Source: Thioalkalivibrio sp. AKL19 (lineage in GTDB: Bacteria > Pseudomonadota > Gammaproteobacteria > Ectothiorhodospirales > Ectothiorhodospiraceae). From it: a stretch of 64,000 nucleotides of DNA. Made by a program: the position numbers and the translations under genes. The notes under the pieces were generated by a model. It did not search any database, had not been told where the DNA came from, and saw nothing but the letters and a program-made list of their open reading frames with translations. The DNA is taken from positions 558,001 to 622,000 of the forward strand of contig NZ_ATUK01000010.1 of the NCBI RefSeq assembly GCF_000420165.1, written 5' to 3'. Below, piece by piece: positions 10,714 to 17,367 of the stretch; within the stretch, counting starts at the first letter, position 1; each line of letters opens with the position of its first letter.

Positions 10714-11552
10714 TGCCGTTTGTCGGTGTCCTCCCCGAACGCGAGCATATCTTCCGGCCCGAGCCGTGCCGGGAGGTGGCCGTGTCCGACGTCGCCGCCT
10801 GGCGGCTCAATCCGGACCACCGGCATGTCTATGACAAACTGCATCTGGCCCTGGATGCCGGACTGACCGCCGCGCCCTGCGGCGTGGCACCTACGGACCT
10901 CGGCATCGCGGCGGACGCCGAGGTGTTCGTCAAGCCGGTCACCAACCTGGCCGGCATGGGGCTGAACGCACGCACCCTGCCGGCCGGCGACGTGCCGGCA
11001 GAGCCCGGCAGCTTCTGGTGCCAGCGCCTGCTGGGTACCCACACCAGCACCGACTGCCTGGTGGAGAACGGCGCGGCCCGCTGGTTTGCCCACACCCGCG
11101 GTTCGGAGGCGAAGGACGCCGCCCGCCCGATCTACTGGGAGATCGGCGCCGCCGCGCCCGAGATCGAACCCTGGATCGCCGACTGGGTACGCCGCAACCT
11201 GGCCGGCTACAGCGGCCTCTGCAACATCGAACTGATCGGCGGCCGGCCGATCGAGGCCCACCTGCGCGGCTCCAACGGCTTCTTCGACTTCTACGGCCCA
11301 GAGTTCATTTCAGCCTGGGTCGCGCTGGCCGACGGCGAGGCGTTCACCCCGCCCCCGCCCATCCCCGGTGGCTTCGTGATCTCGGTGTTCGGCGAGGCCG
11401 AACTGCGGGATGACGACTTCCGGGCCGCCGAGGCGGCCGGCGTGAACCTGCAGCCCGATCCCTCCACCCCGGGCCGCGCCGCCATCCTGCGCTGCCGTGA
11501 CCGCGAGGCCGGCTTCGCCATCTACCGACGACTCACCGGGCACACGCTGTAG
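10713..11552 (+). CDS. Unknown protein, possibly ATP-grasp-like, paired with the molybdoenzyme
   Basis: 279-residue soluble protein. The GTG start at 10713 overlaps the stop of the molybdopterin oxidoreductase by one base and has GGAGG ten bases before it, so the two are translationally coupled. I do not recognise a named family. Segments resemble the ATP-grasp fold: VFVKPVTNLAGMGLNAR (K74 as nucleotide-contact lysine) and NIELIGGRPIEAHLR (E173, E181 as possible metal ligands). That assignment is a guess from pattern. There is no signal peptide or membrane segment. The coupling suggests a maturation factor, a ligase acting in the same pathway, or a partner subunit. Confidence 0.7.
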   Translation: MPFVGVLPEREHIFRPEPCREVAVSDVAAWRLNPDHRHVYDKLHLALDAGLTAAPCGVAPTDLGIAADAEVFVKPVTNLAGMGLNARTLPAGDVPAEPGSFWCQRLLGTHTSTDCLVENGAARWFAHTRGSEAKDAARPIYWEIGAAAPEIEPWIADWVRRNLAGYSGLCNIELIGGRPIEAHLRGSNGFFDFYGPEFISAWVALADGEAFTPPPPIPGGFVISVFGEAELRDDDFRAAEAAGVNLQPDPSTPGRAAILRCRDREAGFAIYRRLTGHTL

Positions 11553-11658
11553 CCAAGGCGCACCGAGTGCCTCCCATGTGTGCGGGGATCCCAGGCGCCG
11601 GATCCAGTCCGAGCTTTTGCACCAACATTACGACCGCCCGGTGTTTGAGCACGCTCGA

Positions 11659-11696
11659 CCGATTGCCGCGGCCTCTGCGAGGCCTCGCAATGACGG
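11659..11696 (+). repeat. Dispersed hairpin repeat, copy 2
   Basis: Same orientation and nearly same sequence as the copy at 3203, with the perfect GGCCTC-TGC-GAGGCC inner stem and ATTGC/GCAAT outer arms. With copy 3 at 12780 it flanks the poly-glycine-tailed gene as a direct repeat. Confidence 0.78.
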
Positions 11697-11707
11697 GTTC
11701 GGGTGCG

Positions 11708-11815
11708 AGTGTCAGGCGGGTGGCGGCAGACGGCTCGAGACAGGAACTGCGTCAGGGGGCAGTCGCGCAGGGAAGCGTCGCGGGGGGGGTGAGGAAACGG
11801 ACCTCGGTGAGGGGC
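11708..11815 (-). pseudogene. Decayed 3' end of a RES-type toxin gene
   Basis: Minus-strand translation in two frames gives LTEVRFLTPP and then LRDCPLTQFL. These match LTADHVRFLKPRDG and LHDFPLTQFH at the end of the intact RES toxin at 14322-15068. The DNA match continues into the hairpin repeat on the far side (11659-11696 versus 14269-14307), so about 150 bases are shared. Frame breaks and the lack of the rest of the gene mark it as a remnant. Confidence 0.7.
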
Positions 11816-11821
11816 ATGACG

Positions 11822-12571
11822 TCAGCAGCCGCCTCCGCCGCCACCACCTCCTGCACCACCGCCACCGCCCGAGGTAGTCACGCTCTCTTCAAGCCACATG
11901 GCCATGTGACAGGCAATGGCGATGGCGCCAAGCGGTCGTGGGTGATTGACCTCCACGAACCAGCCGCCAACCAGACTCGACTCGGCCTTGGGCTGGAATG
12001 TGGCAACCACCTCCTGGGCATCCCGGAGGGTGTAGGTGAAAAGGACGCGCCAGTCCGTCTTCTGACCACTTATGTGGTAATCCCTTTCGCGGTAACGGAA
12101 CCGCCCGCTCAGGTTCTCGTCGTCAACGCTGGTTTCCTCGATCTGCGTCACTGTGCCCGCGCCGGCCCGCCAGACCCCCTGGCGCTGGGGCATCCCGAAA
12201 AAACGGATAGTTCGCTGGATCTGCTCCAGAAACCCCGCATCGGACGGGTCGGCCAGGCGCAGGCGCGTGGTTGCGAAATGCAGCTCCGGCTTGCCGAACC
12301 ACGCCGCAAACCCACCGCTGGGCCGCCGTAGCCAGGCGACAGGCGTGCCAACCTGCTTCAATTCCGCGATATTGCGTCCGCCCCGGCCGAACAACGGCAG
12401 CCGCCGGAGCGGCGAGACCTTCACGAATTCCAGTTGCCCCTCCACCGGGGTGCCTTCTCCCCTGGGCGGCGAACCACCACTCCTCGCCCCCGCTTCCGGA
12501 CTCGGCTCGGAGACGGGGGAAAGATCGTTCGGTTGCCATTGGGCCGCCGGCCCGAAACCACGCCTGGCCAT
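11822..12571 (-). CDS. Unknown protein with a poly-glycine/cysteine tail
   Basis: 249-residue protein with no signal peptide. It has a low-complexity Pro/Gly/Ser-rich N-terminus (residues 1-45), a folded region (about 46-230) and a C-terminal tail of nearly all glycine ending in a final cysteine. The central part has alternating beta-type segments such as WFGKPELHFATTRLRL, WRVLFTYTL and GGWFVEVNHPRPLGAIAI. I considered a Tubby/LURP-one/scramblase-like fold but cannot confirm it. The ATG at 12571 has AGGA upstream; the frame extends further, but that part lies over a repeat. It lies between direct copies of the dispersed repeat, in an accessory region. Confidence 0.6.
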   Translation of the reverse strand: MARRGFGPAAQWQPNDLSPVSEPSPEAGARSGGSPPRGEGTPVEGQLEFVKVSPLRRLPLFGRGGRNIAELKQVGTPVAWLRRPSGGFAAWFGKPELHFATTRLRLADPSDAGFLEQIQRTIRFFGMPQRQGVWRAGAGTVTQIEETSVDDENLSGRFRYRERDYHISGQKTDWRVLFTYTLRDAQEVVATFQPKAESSLVGGWFVEVNHPRPLGAIAIACHMAMWLEESVTTSGGGGGAGGGGGGGGC

Positions 12572-12918
12572 GGTGGACTCATTCCTGGATCGCGGGGTGC
12601 ATGCACGTTTGCGGGGAGTGTAGACCAGGCCCGGCGGCCGTGTCGGGTACGCAGAAAGAAGCCGGCTCGAGCAAAGTCGGTACGCCGAAAGGTCGATTCT
12701 TGTTCCGCCGCGAATGGCCCCGAGCCTGGCCTTGTCGTTCTCCACCCTCGCAGCCGGGCGGCGATCGGGGCGTATCCAACCGATTGCCGAGGCCTCTGCG
12801 CCGCCTCGCAATGACGTGGTGCTCCGTAGAAGGACAAAGGATGACAGGTCGGGAAACAGCAGCTAGATTGTGGGCGCGACCGATCAATGGGCTCGCGATG
12901 TTTCCAGGGAGGGAAACG
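12572..12918. other. 347-base gap holding repeat copy 3
   Basis: No convincing gene is seen here. The stretch carries the hairpin repeat at 12780-12816 and, near its end, the ribosome binding site of the gene starting at 12919. Confidence 0.6.
12780..12816 (+). repeat. Dispersed hairpin repeat, copy 3 (variant)
   Basis: Begins CCGATTGCCGAGGCCTCTGC and ends CGCAATGACG. The inner stem differs from the other copies, but GAGGC and GCCTC can still pair, so folding is kept while the sequence changes. That pattern suggests selection on structure. Confidence 0.7.
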
Positions 12919-13254
12919 ATGAAGAAAGGATTCTCCTATTCTGTCCGCGAGGGGCATGTGCGCCCTGCCGCCCCATACCCCGTTACCCGCCCGCCACCTC
13001 GCCGGCTTCTCGCCGCCACGGCCGGGCTGTTCCTGCTGATATTCGGCCTCGCCAGCTCGGCAAGCGCCGACGAGCGGCCCGAGATCCTGAACATCCTGAG
13101 TCAGTTCGTCGCATCCAGTACGGCCGCAGCACGTGGACCGCGGAGATTCGCCTCGGATTTTGCCCGGTCGAACTGCACGAGCAAACGCAGAGTCGAGCCC
13201 CTTGGGGACCTCGATACCGAGGTCCCCAAGGGGCTCACACCCTACGACTCCTAA
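12919..13254 (+). CDS. Small predicted secreted or anchored protein, unknown
   Basis: 111-residue hypothetical protein. The ATG at 12919 has an excellent AGGGAGGG upstream. A long basic, proline-rich N-region (1-32) precedes a hydrophobic segment (about 34-53, LLAATAGLFLLIFGLASSASA) with a plausible cleavage site before DERPEI. The mature part is short and unrecognised. The last 20 or so codons are encoded by a perfect 19-bp palindrome (13195-13236), so the C-terminus may be read into a non-coding hairpin. Reality as a gene is likely from the binding site and signal sequence; the function is unknown. Confidence 0.5.
   Translation: MKKGFSYSVREGHVRPAAPYPVTRPPPRRLLAATAGLFLLIFGLASSASADERPEILNILSQFVASSTAAARGPRRFASDFARSNCTSKRRVEPLGDLDTEVPKGLTPYDS
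13195..13236. repeat. Perfect 19-bp inverted repeat with 4-base loop
   Basis: The arms are 13195-13213 (GAGCCCCTTGGGGACCTCG) and 13218-13236, with loop ATAC. No T-run follows on either strand, so it is not a classical intrinsic terminator. It overlaps the 3' end of the gene at 12919-13254. Confidence 0.85.
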
Positions 13255-13269
13255 CCGGGAGATCCGCAG

Positions 13270-13548
13270 ATGGGTGCCATGGTGATCGGTCTTGTGGCGA
13301 TGGCCACACTCATTCTCGGGACGGCCCTGATCATTGCTTGTTCCAGCCGAAGGGCCCGCTTTGGTACGCGCGCGTCTTATGCCACGCTAGCCCTGCTAGC
13401 GCCGGTCGCACTCATGGTTTTGGCTTTCTCATTCTTGCCGGAAACGGCACCACATTGGGTGAAGAATTCGGCCTTCCTGCTCGCCATCCTCAGCCCGTAT
13501 CTTGTCCGAGCCCTTTTCGTATTCAGAGAATCAAGGCCGCGAGCGTAG
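13270..13548 (+). CDS. Small three-helix membrane protein, unknown
   Basis: 92-residue protein made almost wholly of three hydrophobic segments (residues 3-24, 37-55, 66-84) and a short basic tail. It begins 15 bases after the preceding gene's stop, with GGAG nine bases before the ATG; an ATG at 13279 is an alternative. No family is recognised. It may be co-transcribed with the small secreted protein upstream. Confidence 0.5.
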   Translation: MGAMVIGLVAMATLILGTALIIACSSRRARFGTRASYATLALLAPVALMVLAFSFLPETAPHWVKNSAFLLAILSPYLVRALFVFRESRPRA

Positions 13549-13586
13549 AGCGAGGACGCATTGATCAAAATGCCCCTGTGGGAACT

Positions 13587-13604
13587 GTATTGCATATGCG
13601 ATAC
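13587..13604. promoter_or_regulatory. Operator-like palindrome before the ParE-type toxin-antitoxin pair
   Basis: GTATTGCATATGCGATAC is an 18-base dyad with one mismatched pair, in an AT-rich patch about 30 bases upstream of the antitoxin start. Type II antitoxins usually repress their own operon through such sites. Confidence 0.45.
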
Positions 13605-13634
13605 ATTGCTGAAAGGTTGAGCCGGAGACGGACC

Positions 13635-13889
13635 ATGAAGAATGCGACGTTACCCGCCCTGCGGGTCAGTGTTGCGTTTCGCCACCAGGTCGAGCAGGCC
13701 CTGGGCAAGGAAGAAACGCTATCGGCGTTTATCGAGGATGCCGTGCGTCACGAGATTCACCGCCGCCAGGCGCACGCCGAATTTCTGGAGCGCGGGCTGG
13801 AATCGGCGCGAAACGCCCGGGAGACGGGTGTGTACTATCCGGCGCAATCGGTCCTGGACGAGCTCGACCAGATGTTGAGCACGAAATAG
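13635..13889 (+). CDS. Antitoxin of a type II pair (YlcI/YnfO-like, ribbon-helix-helix type)
   Basis: 84-residue protein: a short N-terminal beta-strand-like segment (ATLPALRVSVAFR), then helices (QVEQALGKEETLSAFIEDAVRHEIHRRQ) as in MetJ/Arc-type DNA-binding antitoxins. A C-terminal extension follows (about 50-84, FLERGLESARNARETGVYYPAQ) of the sort that wraps the partner toxin. It lies 22 bases before a ParE/RelE-fold toxin and after an operator-like palindrome, so it should neutralise the toxin and repress the operon. Confidence 0.8.
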   Translation: MKNATLPALRVSVAFRHQVEQALGKEETLSAFIEDAVRHEIHRRQAHAEFLERGLESARNARETGVYYPAQSVLDELDQMLSTK

Positions 13890-13911
13890 CCCGTCAACCG
13901 GAGGCTCAAGG

Positions 13912-14211
13912 ATGAGTTATTCGGTCCGCTTTACGGCGCAGGCGCGCGACGACCTCATGCGGCTTGTCGCATTCCTGGCAGAACAGGATCCGACAGCCGC
14001 AAACCGCGCCCGCACGGCCATTGGGCAGGCCCTATCGCTACTGGAAACTTTCCCGCTGAGCTGCCGTACGCTGGACCCCGCCCATCCCCGCATCCGAGAG
14101 TTCCTGATCCCCTTTGGCCGTTCGGGCTACGTGGCCCTGTTCGAAATTGACGATGCCGAAAGGGTCACCCTCCTCGCGTTTCGCCAACAGCACGAAGACG
14201 ACTACTTCTGA
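13912..14211 (+). CDS. ParE/RelE-family toxin
   Basis: 99-residue toxin of the ParE/RelE superfamily. Typical features are VRFTAQARDDLMRLVAFLAEQDPTAA at the N-terminus, a FPLSCRTL segment, then IREFLIPFGRSGYVALFEID and VTLLAFRQQHEDDYF at the C-terminus. Whether it poisons gyrase (ParE) or cleaves mRNA (RelE) cannot be decided; the IREFLIPFGRSGYVALFEI pattern is nearer ParE. It is preceded by its antitoxin. Confidence 0.85.
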   Translation: MSYSVRFTAQARDDLMRLVAFLAEQDPTAANRARTAIGQALSLLETFPLSCRTLDPAHPRIREFLIPFGRSGYVALFEIDDAERVTLLAFRQQHEDDYF

Positions 14212-14268
14212 CATTTTCCTGCCAGGCATACGCCATCGAGAGCATCGAGGCCCTGTGGGCGGGTCCGA

Positions 14269-14307
14269 CCGATTGCCACGGCCTCTGCGAGGCCTCGCAA
14301 TGGCCGG
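14269..14307 (+). repeat. Dispersed hairpin repeat, copy 4
   Basis: Same family and orientation as the copies at 3203, 11659 and 12780. It stands immediately downstream of the RES toxin (minus strand), and the shared sequence continues into the toxin 3' end, as at 11659-11815. Confidence 0.78.
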
Positions 14308-14321
14308 TGTGGGTACGGCTG

Positions 14322-15068
14322 TCAGGCGGGTAGCGGCAGCCGGCCCTGGTAGTGGAACTGGGTCAGGGGAAAGTCGTGCAGGGCGCCGTCGCGGGGCTTG
14401 AGGAAACGGACGTGGTCGGCGGTGAGCTGGCACAGCCAGGGATCCTGGCGCGTGGGTTTGTTGCGGGTAAACGGGCGCGCATTGAAGAGCCCGAGGTTCA
14501 GGCCGGCCTCGTGATCGCGTGCGGACGGGTATTCGAACAGGTCGATGCCGGCCTCGCGCAGCGCGGCGCCCAGGGCCTGGGTGGCCTGATAGTCGGCGGG
14601 ATGACGCAACAGGTCCGCGTGTGCAGCGAACGGCGGTTGATGGAGCTGCAAGCCATTGGGGCTCTGGTAGCGTGCGGCGAACAACGTGTGCTGGGTATCG
14701 AGCTTGCGCGGTGGCGGGGTCGCCATGCCATGCCAGAACACAAACCGGTAGTAGGCCGCCTCGGCGAGGACCGTGCGCTCGCGCAGGGCGCCGTAGAACA
14801 GGCTGGGTTCGTGGCGACGGCCGAAGCGCGATCCGTGACGTAGCGGCGGGTAGCGAAACGGCGTCGCCAGCAGGTAGTGCAGCCGTTCCGTACCCGGGCG
14901 CCGGGGCGGCTTGGTGGCCTCCAGCATCTCTTCCAGAACGGCCTGGCGGTCGAGCGAGCTGACAATCTGGTTGGTGGCAACCTGCTCCTGGCTCTCCACC
15001 AGGCGCAGGACCTCCCCTCTCAGCGTGACACGCGGCGCCGCTTCGACCAGGGCATCCCAGTCCGACAT
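14322..15068 (-). CDS. RES-domain toxin (NAD+ phosphorylase type)
   Basis: 248-residue toxin of the RES family, whose characterised members degrade NAD+. The RES core is visible as RYPPLRHGSRFGRRHEPSLFYGA, followed by RTVLAEAAYYRF and the segment LFEYPSARDHEAGLNLGLF (conserved Arg, Tyr, Glu and Ser). The N-terminal 80 residues include a helical lead (LVESQEQVATNQIVSSLDRQ) common in this group. It begins 12 bases after the Xre-type antitoxin, forming a two-gene operon. A broken copy of its 3' end is at 11708-11815. Confidence 0.88.
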   Translation of the reverse strand: MSDWDALVEAAPRVTLRGEVLRLVESQEQVATNQIVSSLDRQAVLEEMLEATKPPRRPGTERLHYLLATPFRYPPLRHGSRFGRRHEPSLFYGALRERTVLAEAAYYRFVFWHGMATPPPRKLDTQHTLFAARYQSPNGLQLHQPPFAAHADLLRHPADYQATQALGAALREAGIDLFEYPSARDHEAGLNLGLFNARPFTRNKPTRQDPWLCQLTADHVRFLKPRDGALHDFPLTQFHYQGRLPLPA

Positions 15069-15080
15069 GTCAGGTTGCCC

Positions 15081-15440
15081 TCATAGCTTGCCGCGGATCG
15101 CGTCAAGATACTCCAGCACGCCCACCAGGCCCTGCACCGTGCGGATCTGCTCGGCGGGCACGCCGCCGATGTGGTGGTTGTGCGTCTGCATCCAGTGTTT
15201 CATCGCACTGGCATCCCCGCCGGTCAGGACGTACAGGGCGCGATAGCAGCGAATCAGCAACAGCGCCAGCTCACCCGGCTTGCTGGCCGGGTCGACGTTG
15301 CCCCGGCTGATGTCCGTACGCCCGCGTCCGATCACCTCTCCCAGCTCCGCCTGGGTCAGGCCCAGCGCCTTGCCGGCATTGACCAGCGCCTCGCGCAGGA
15401 CATCCGCGCGTTCCGCGGCCAGGCCTTCTGTAGCGCTCAT
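15081..15440 (-). CDS. Xre/MbcA/ParS-type antitoxin
   Basis: 119-residue antitoxin that partners RES toxins. The N-terminal helix-turn-helix reads ALGLTQAELGEVIGRGRTDISRG, and the C-terminal MbcA/ParS toxin-binding region reads LLIRCYRALYVLTGGDASAMKHWMQTHNHHIGGVPAE with the typical Leu-Asp end. The ATG at 15440 has GGAGAGG upstream; longer in-frame starts to 15500 would run over the operator-like repeats. It should block the RES active site and repress the operon. Confidence 0.87.
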   Translation of the reverse strand: MSATEGLAAERADVLREALVNAGKALGLTQAELGEVIGRGRTDISRGNVDPASKPGELALLLIRCYRALYVLTGGDASAMKHWMQTHNHHIGGVPAEQIRTVQGLVGVLEYLDAIRGKL

Positions 15441-15467
15441 GACGCCTCTCCAAACAGCTCCATATGA

Positions 15468-15499
15468 CACATCGTACCAACGGATGTGCCGATAGCACA
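15468..15499. promoter_or_regulatory. Operator-like double dyad upstream of the RES/Xre operon
   Basis: Two overlapping inverted repeats lie in an AT-richer patch about 28 bases before the antitoxin start: CACATC...GATGTG (15468-15488) and TGTGC-CGATA-GCACA (15485-15499). This position and arrangement fit autorepression by the Xre antitoxin; that role is inferred. Confidence 0.45.
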
Positions 15500-15665
15500 T
15501 TCTTTAAGCATATCGGTTCAGGCCATTCCATTGCGGACAAAGTCCCTTCTGTCGGGCCCGAGTGGACACGATGGAATCGCAAACCGGGGCTGGAGTGCTA
15601 CGATCGGCCCAGCCCATTGCCCCACGGCCCGAATCCTTCGGGCCCATCCCGCTGGAGGGAACGCC

Positions 15666-15992
15666 ATGCTGATCTCGCTGCTGTTGATGATTGCGTTGCT
15701 TCTGGTCGCGGGCGCCCTGCTGATCTGGCAGGTCAGCATCATCTTCAGCATCGAGATCGAGGACGGACACCCGCGGGTCCGCCGCGGTGATCCGCCAAAG
15801 ACGTTCCAGCACACGGTGCGGGATGTGGCGCGACGCTACGCTATCCAGAAGGGCCGGCTGACCGCGATCCGCCGCCAGGAGGGGCTGCGCCTGCGCGGAT
15901 CGTCCTCGATCCCGAAGGAGGCCCACGCTGAACTGCAGGCCGCGCTGCAGCGCATCAAGGTAGGCCAGAAGCGCCGCAAGAAACGCCGATGA
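15666..15992 (+). CDS. DUF3634-like membrane-anchored protein
   Basis: 108-residue protein with one N-terminal membrane segment (residues 2-25), a short FSIEIEDGHPRVRRGDPP segment and a basic C-terminal domain ending in KRRKKRR. The anchor followed by an I-x-DGxxRVxRG segment fits the DUF3634 family as I remember it; function unknown. The ATG at 15666 has GGAGGG upstream. It overlaps the GIY-YIG gene by four bases (ATGA). Confidence 0.6.
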   Translation: MLISLLLMIALLLVAGALLIWQVSIIFSIEIEDGHPRVRRGDPPKTFQHTVRDVARRYAIQKGRLTAIRRQEGLRLRGSSSIPKEAHAELQAALQRIKVGQKRRKKRR

Positions 15993-16414
15993 CCCCGGCC
16001 CGCGCGGCACAAGCCGTGGTGCCGAATCCTGCCGCGGCCGTGTCCGGGCCGCGTGACGGGACCTGGTACGTCTATCTGCTGGAATGCCAGGGTGGGCGCA
16101 TCTATACCGGAATCACGCCGCACCTGGCGGCGCGCATGGCTGCCCACGCTGCCGGGCGCGGGGCCCGGTTCACCCGCATGCACAAACCCGTACAGCTACT
16201 GGCGGCCCGCGGCTTCGCCTCGCGCAACGAGGCCCTGCGCGAGGAACACCGGGTCAAACAGACCTCGCCGCGTACCAAGCGTTCGCTGGCCCGCCAGTGG
16301 GCCCGCGACGCCGTCGTTGACCGGTGCTCCACCGCGGTCAGTCCGCGGGGCGCCGCCGGGACGCCTGGAACGGGCGCTGCACCAACTCCGACGGCCCGCC
16401 CGTCAGCAGGCTGA
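15989..16414 (+). CDS. GIY-YIG domain protein (UPF0213-like)
   Basis: 141-residue protein with a GIY-YIG nuclease-fold domain at residues 26-110. The signature is split as WYVYLLEC and GRIYTGIT, followed by the family's R (HLAARMAAH) and the catalytic-type E in RNEALREEH. Such small proteins act on DNA, but specific roles are mostly unknown. The family is about 85-100 residues; the low-complexity last 30 residues run over the end of the antisense putP remnant and may be extra. It is translationally coupled to the gene before it. Confidence 0.82.
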   Translation: MTPARAAQAVVPNPAAAVSGPRDGTWYVYLLECQGGRIYTGITPHLAARMAAHAAGRGARFTRMHKPVQLLAARGFASRNEALREEHRVKQTSPRTKRSLARQWARDAVVDRCSTAVSPRGAAGTPGTGAAPTPTARPSAG

Positions 16415-16592
16415 CAACGACGATGGCTACGGTGGCCAAGAGGAATCCGGGCAGGAGTTCGTAGACGTCGAACAGCCCGCCCTCGGCCAGGTTCCAGAGG
16501 ATCACCGTGGCTGCGCCGACCACGATCCCCGCCAGCGCCCCATTGCGCGTCATTCGCGACCGGTACAGCGCCAGAAAGAGGATCGCTGTACC
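16338..16592 (-). pseudogene. C-terminal remnant of a sodium/proline symporter (PutP-like)
   Basis: About 80 codons match the end of PutP-type sodium:solute symporters: YRSRMTRNGALAGIVVGA, then the helix VYELLPGFLLATVAIVVVSLL. The preceding 400 or so residues are missing; sequence upstream of about 16592 is unrelated and leads into the bicupin gene. It is a truncated relic rather than a working gene. Confidence 0.75.
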
Positions 16593-16640
16593 CGACCCCG
16601 GCGCCTTAGCCTGTCGAAGCGCAGACCCGGGCACAGGGCG

Positions 16641-17294
16641 TCACAGGTGACCGGTCTTCACATAGATCAGCGTCTCCTCCTCCACCCAGGGATCGTGCTG
16701 ACTCGAATGCGGGCTGCGGATCCACGTGCCGGCGGGATAGCGTCCGTGCTCGTCGATGAACTCACCGGACAGCACGAGGATCTCCTCGCCGCCCCAGTGC
16801 CGGTGGGCCTGGAAATGCTCGCCGGCCGGCCAGTGCACCAGTGCGGTGTGCTCGGCACCGAAGCTGTGCAGATGCAGGACGCGCAAGCCGCCGATGCCCG
16901 GCTGGAAGGGCGCCGAGTGGGTATCCACCACCACCTTCTCGCGGTCCTCGGGCGCGAACTGCTCCAGCTTCACGAACAACGTGCAGCCGGGATCCGAGTG
17001 CGGCGTGTGGCGGGAACCCGGCGGGTTGCGCAGGTAGGTGCCAGCGGGATAGTCACCGGCTTCGTCGGAGAACACGCCGTCCAGTACCAGGATCTCCTCG
17101 CCCAGCGCATGCGTGTGTGGCGGGAAGCGGGCTCCGGGCTGGAACTGCACGATGCTGGTGGCGCGGCCCGCTTCCGCCTGTTCGCGCTCCAGCGGCTTGC
17201 GCACCACGCCGTCGGCACGGCTGCCGCTCCAGGGCTGCGCCGACGTCTCCACGACCACCGGCCGGTTCAGATCCAGGTTCAGGGCTCCCGTCAT
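16641..17294 (-). CDS. Bicupin protein of the ChrR-like cupin type
   Basis: 217-residue protein with two cupin barrels. The first has PHTHALGEEILVLDGVFSDE followed by GDYPAGTYLRNPPGS. The second has HRHWGGEEILVLSGEF followed by GRYPAGTWIRSPHSSQH. The repeated H-x-H...E and later His are the metal ligands. This resembles the ChrR cupin fold, known as an anti-sigma sensor domain, but the N-terminal zinc domain of ChrR is absent. It may be an enzyme such as a dioxygenase or isomerase; no substrate can be named. The start at 17294 has CGGAG upstream. Confidence 0.8.
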   Translation of the reverse strand: MTGALNLDLNRPVVVETSAQPWSGSRADGVVRKPLEREQAEAGRATSIVQFQPGARFPPHTHALGEEILVLDGVFSDEAGDYPAGTYLRNPPGSRHTPHSDPGCTLFVKLEQFAPEDREKVVVDTHSAPFQPGIGGLRVLHLHSFGAEHTALVHWPAGEHFQAHRHWGGEEILVLSGEFIDEHGRYPAGTWIRSPHSSQHDPWVEEETLIYVKTGHL

Positions 17295-17367
17295 GCGCGC
17301 TCCGATCGTCTTTTCAATCGAACACAGCCCCGGCCGGTTAGTTCCTTTCCAGCAAGGGCACGGGCGT

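Noticed and set aside
12271-12918. Plus-strand coding sequence extending upstream of the small secreted protein
   Set aside because: It lies opposite the poly-glycine gene and a repeat; the strong AGGGAGGG before 12919 marks the real start.
11553-16640. The accessory region as a prophage or integrative element
   Set aside because: No integrase, transposase, capsid or tRNA attachment site is present. Repeats and toxin-antitoxin genes alone do not make such an element.
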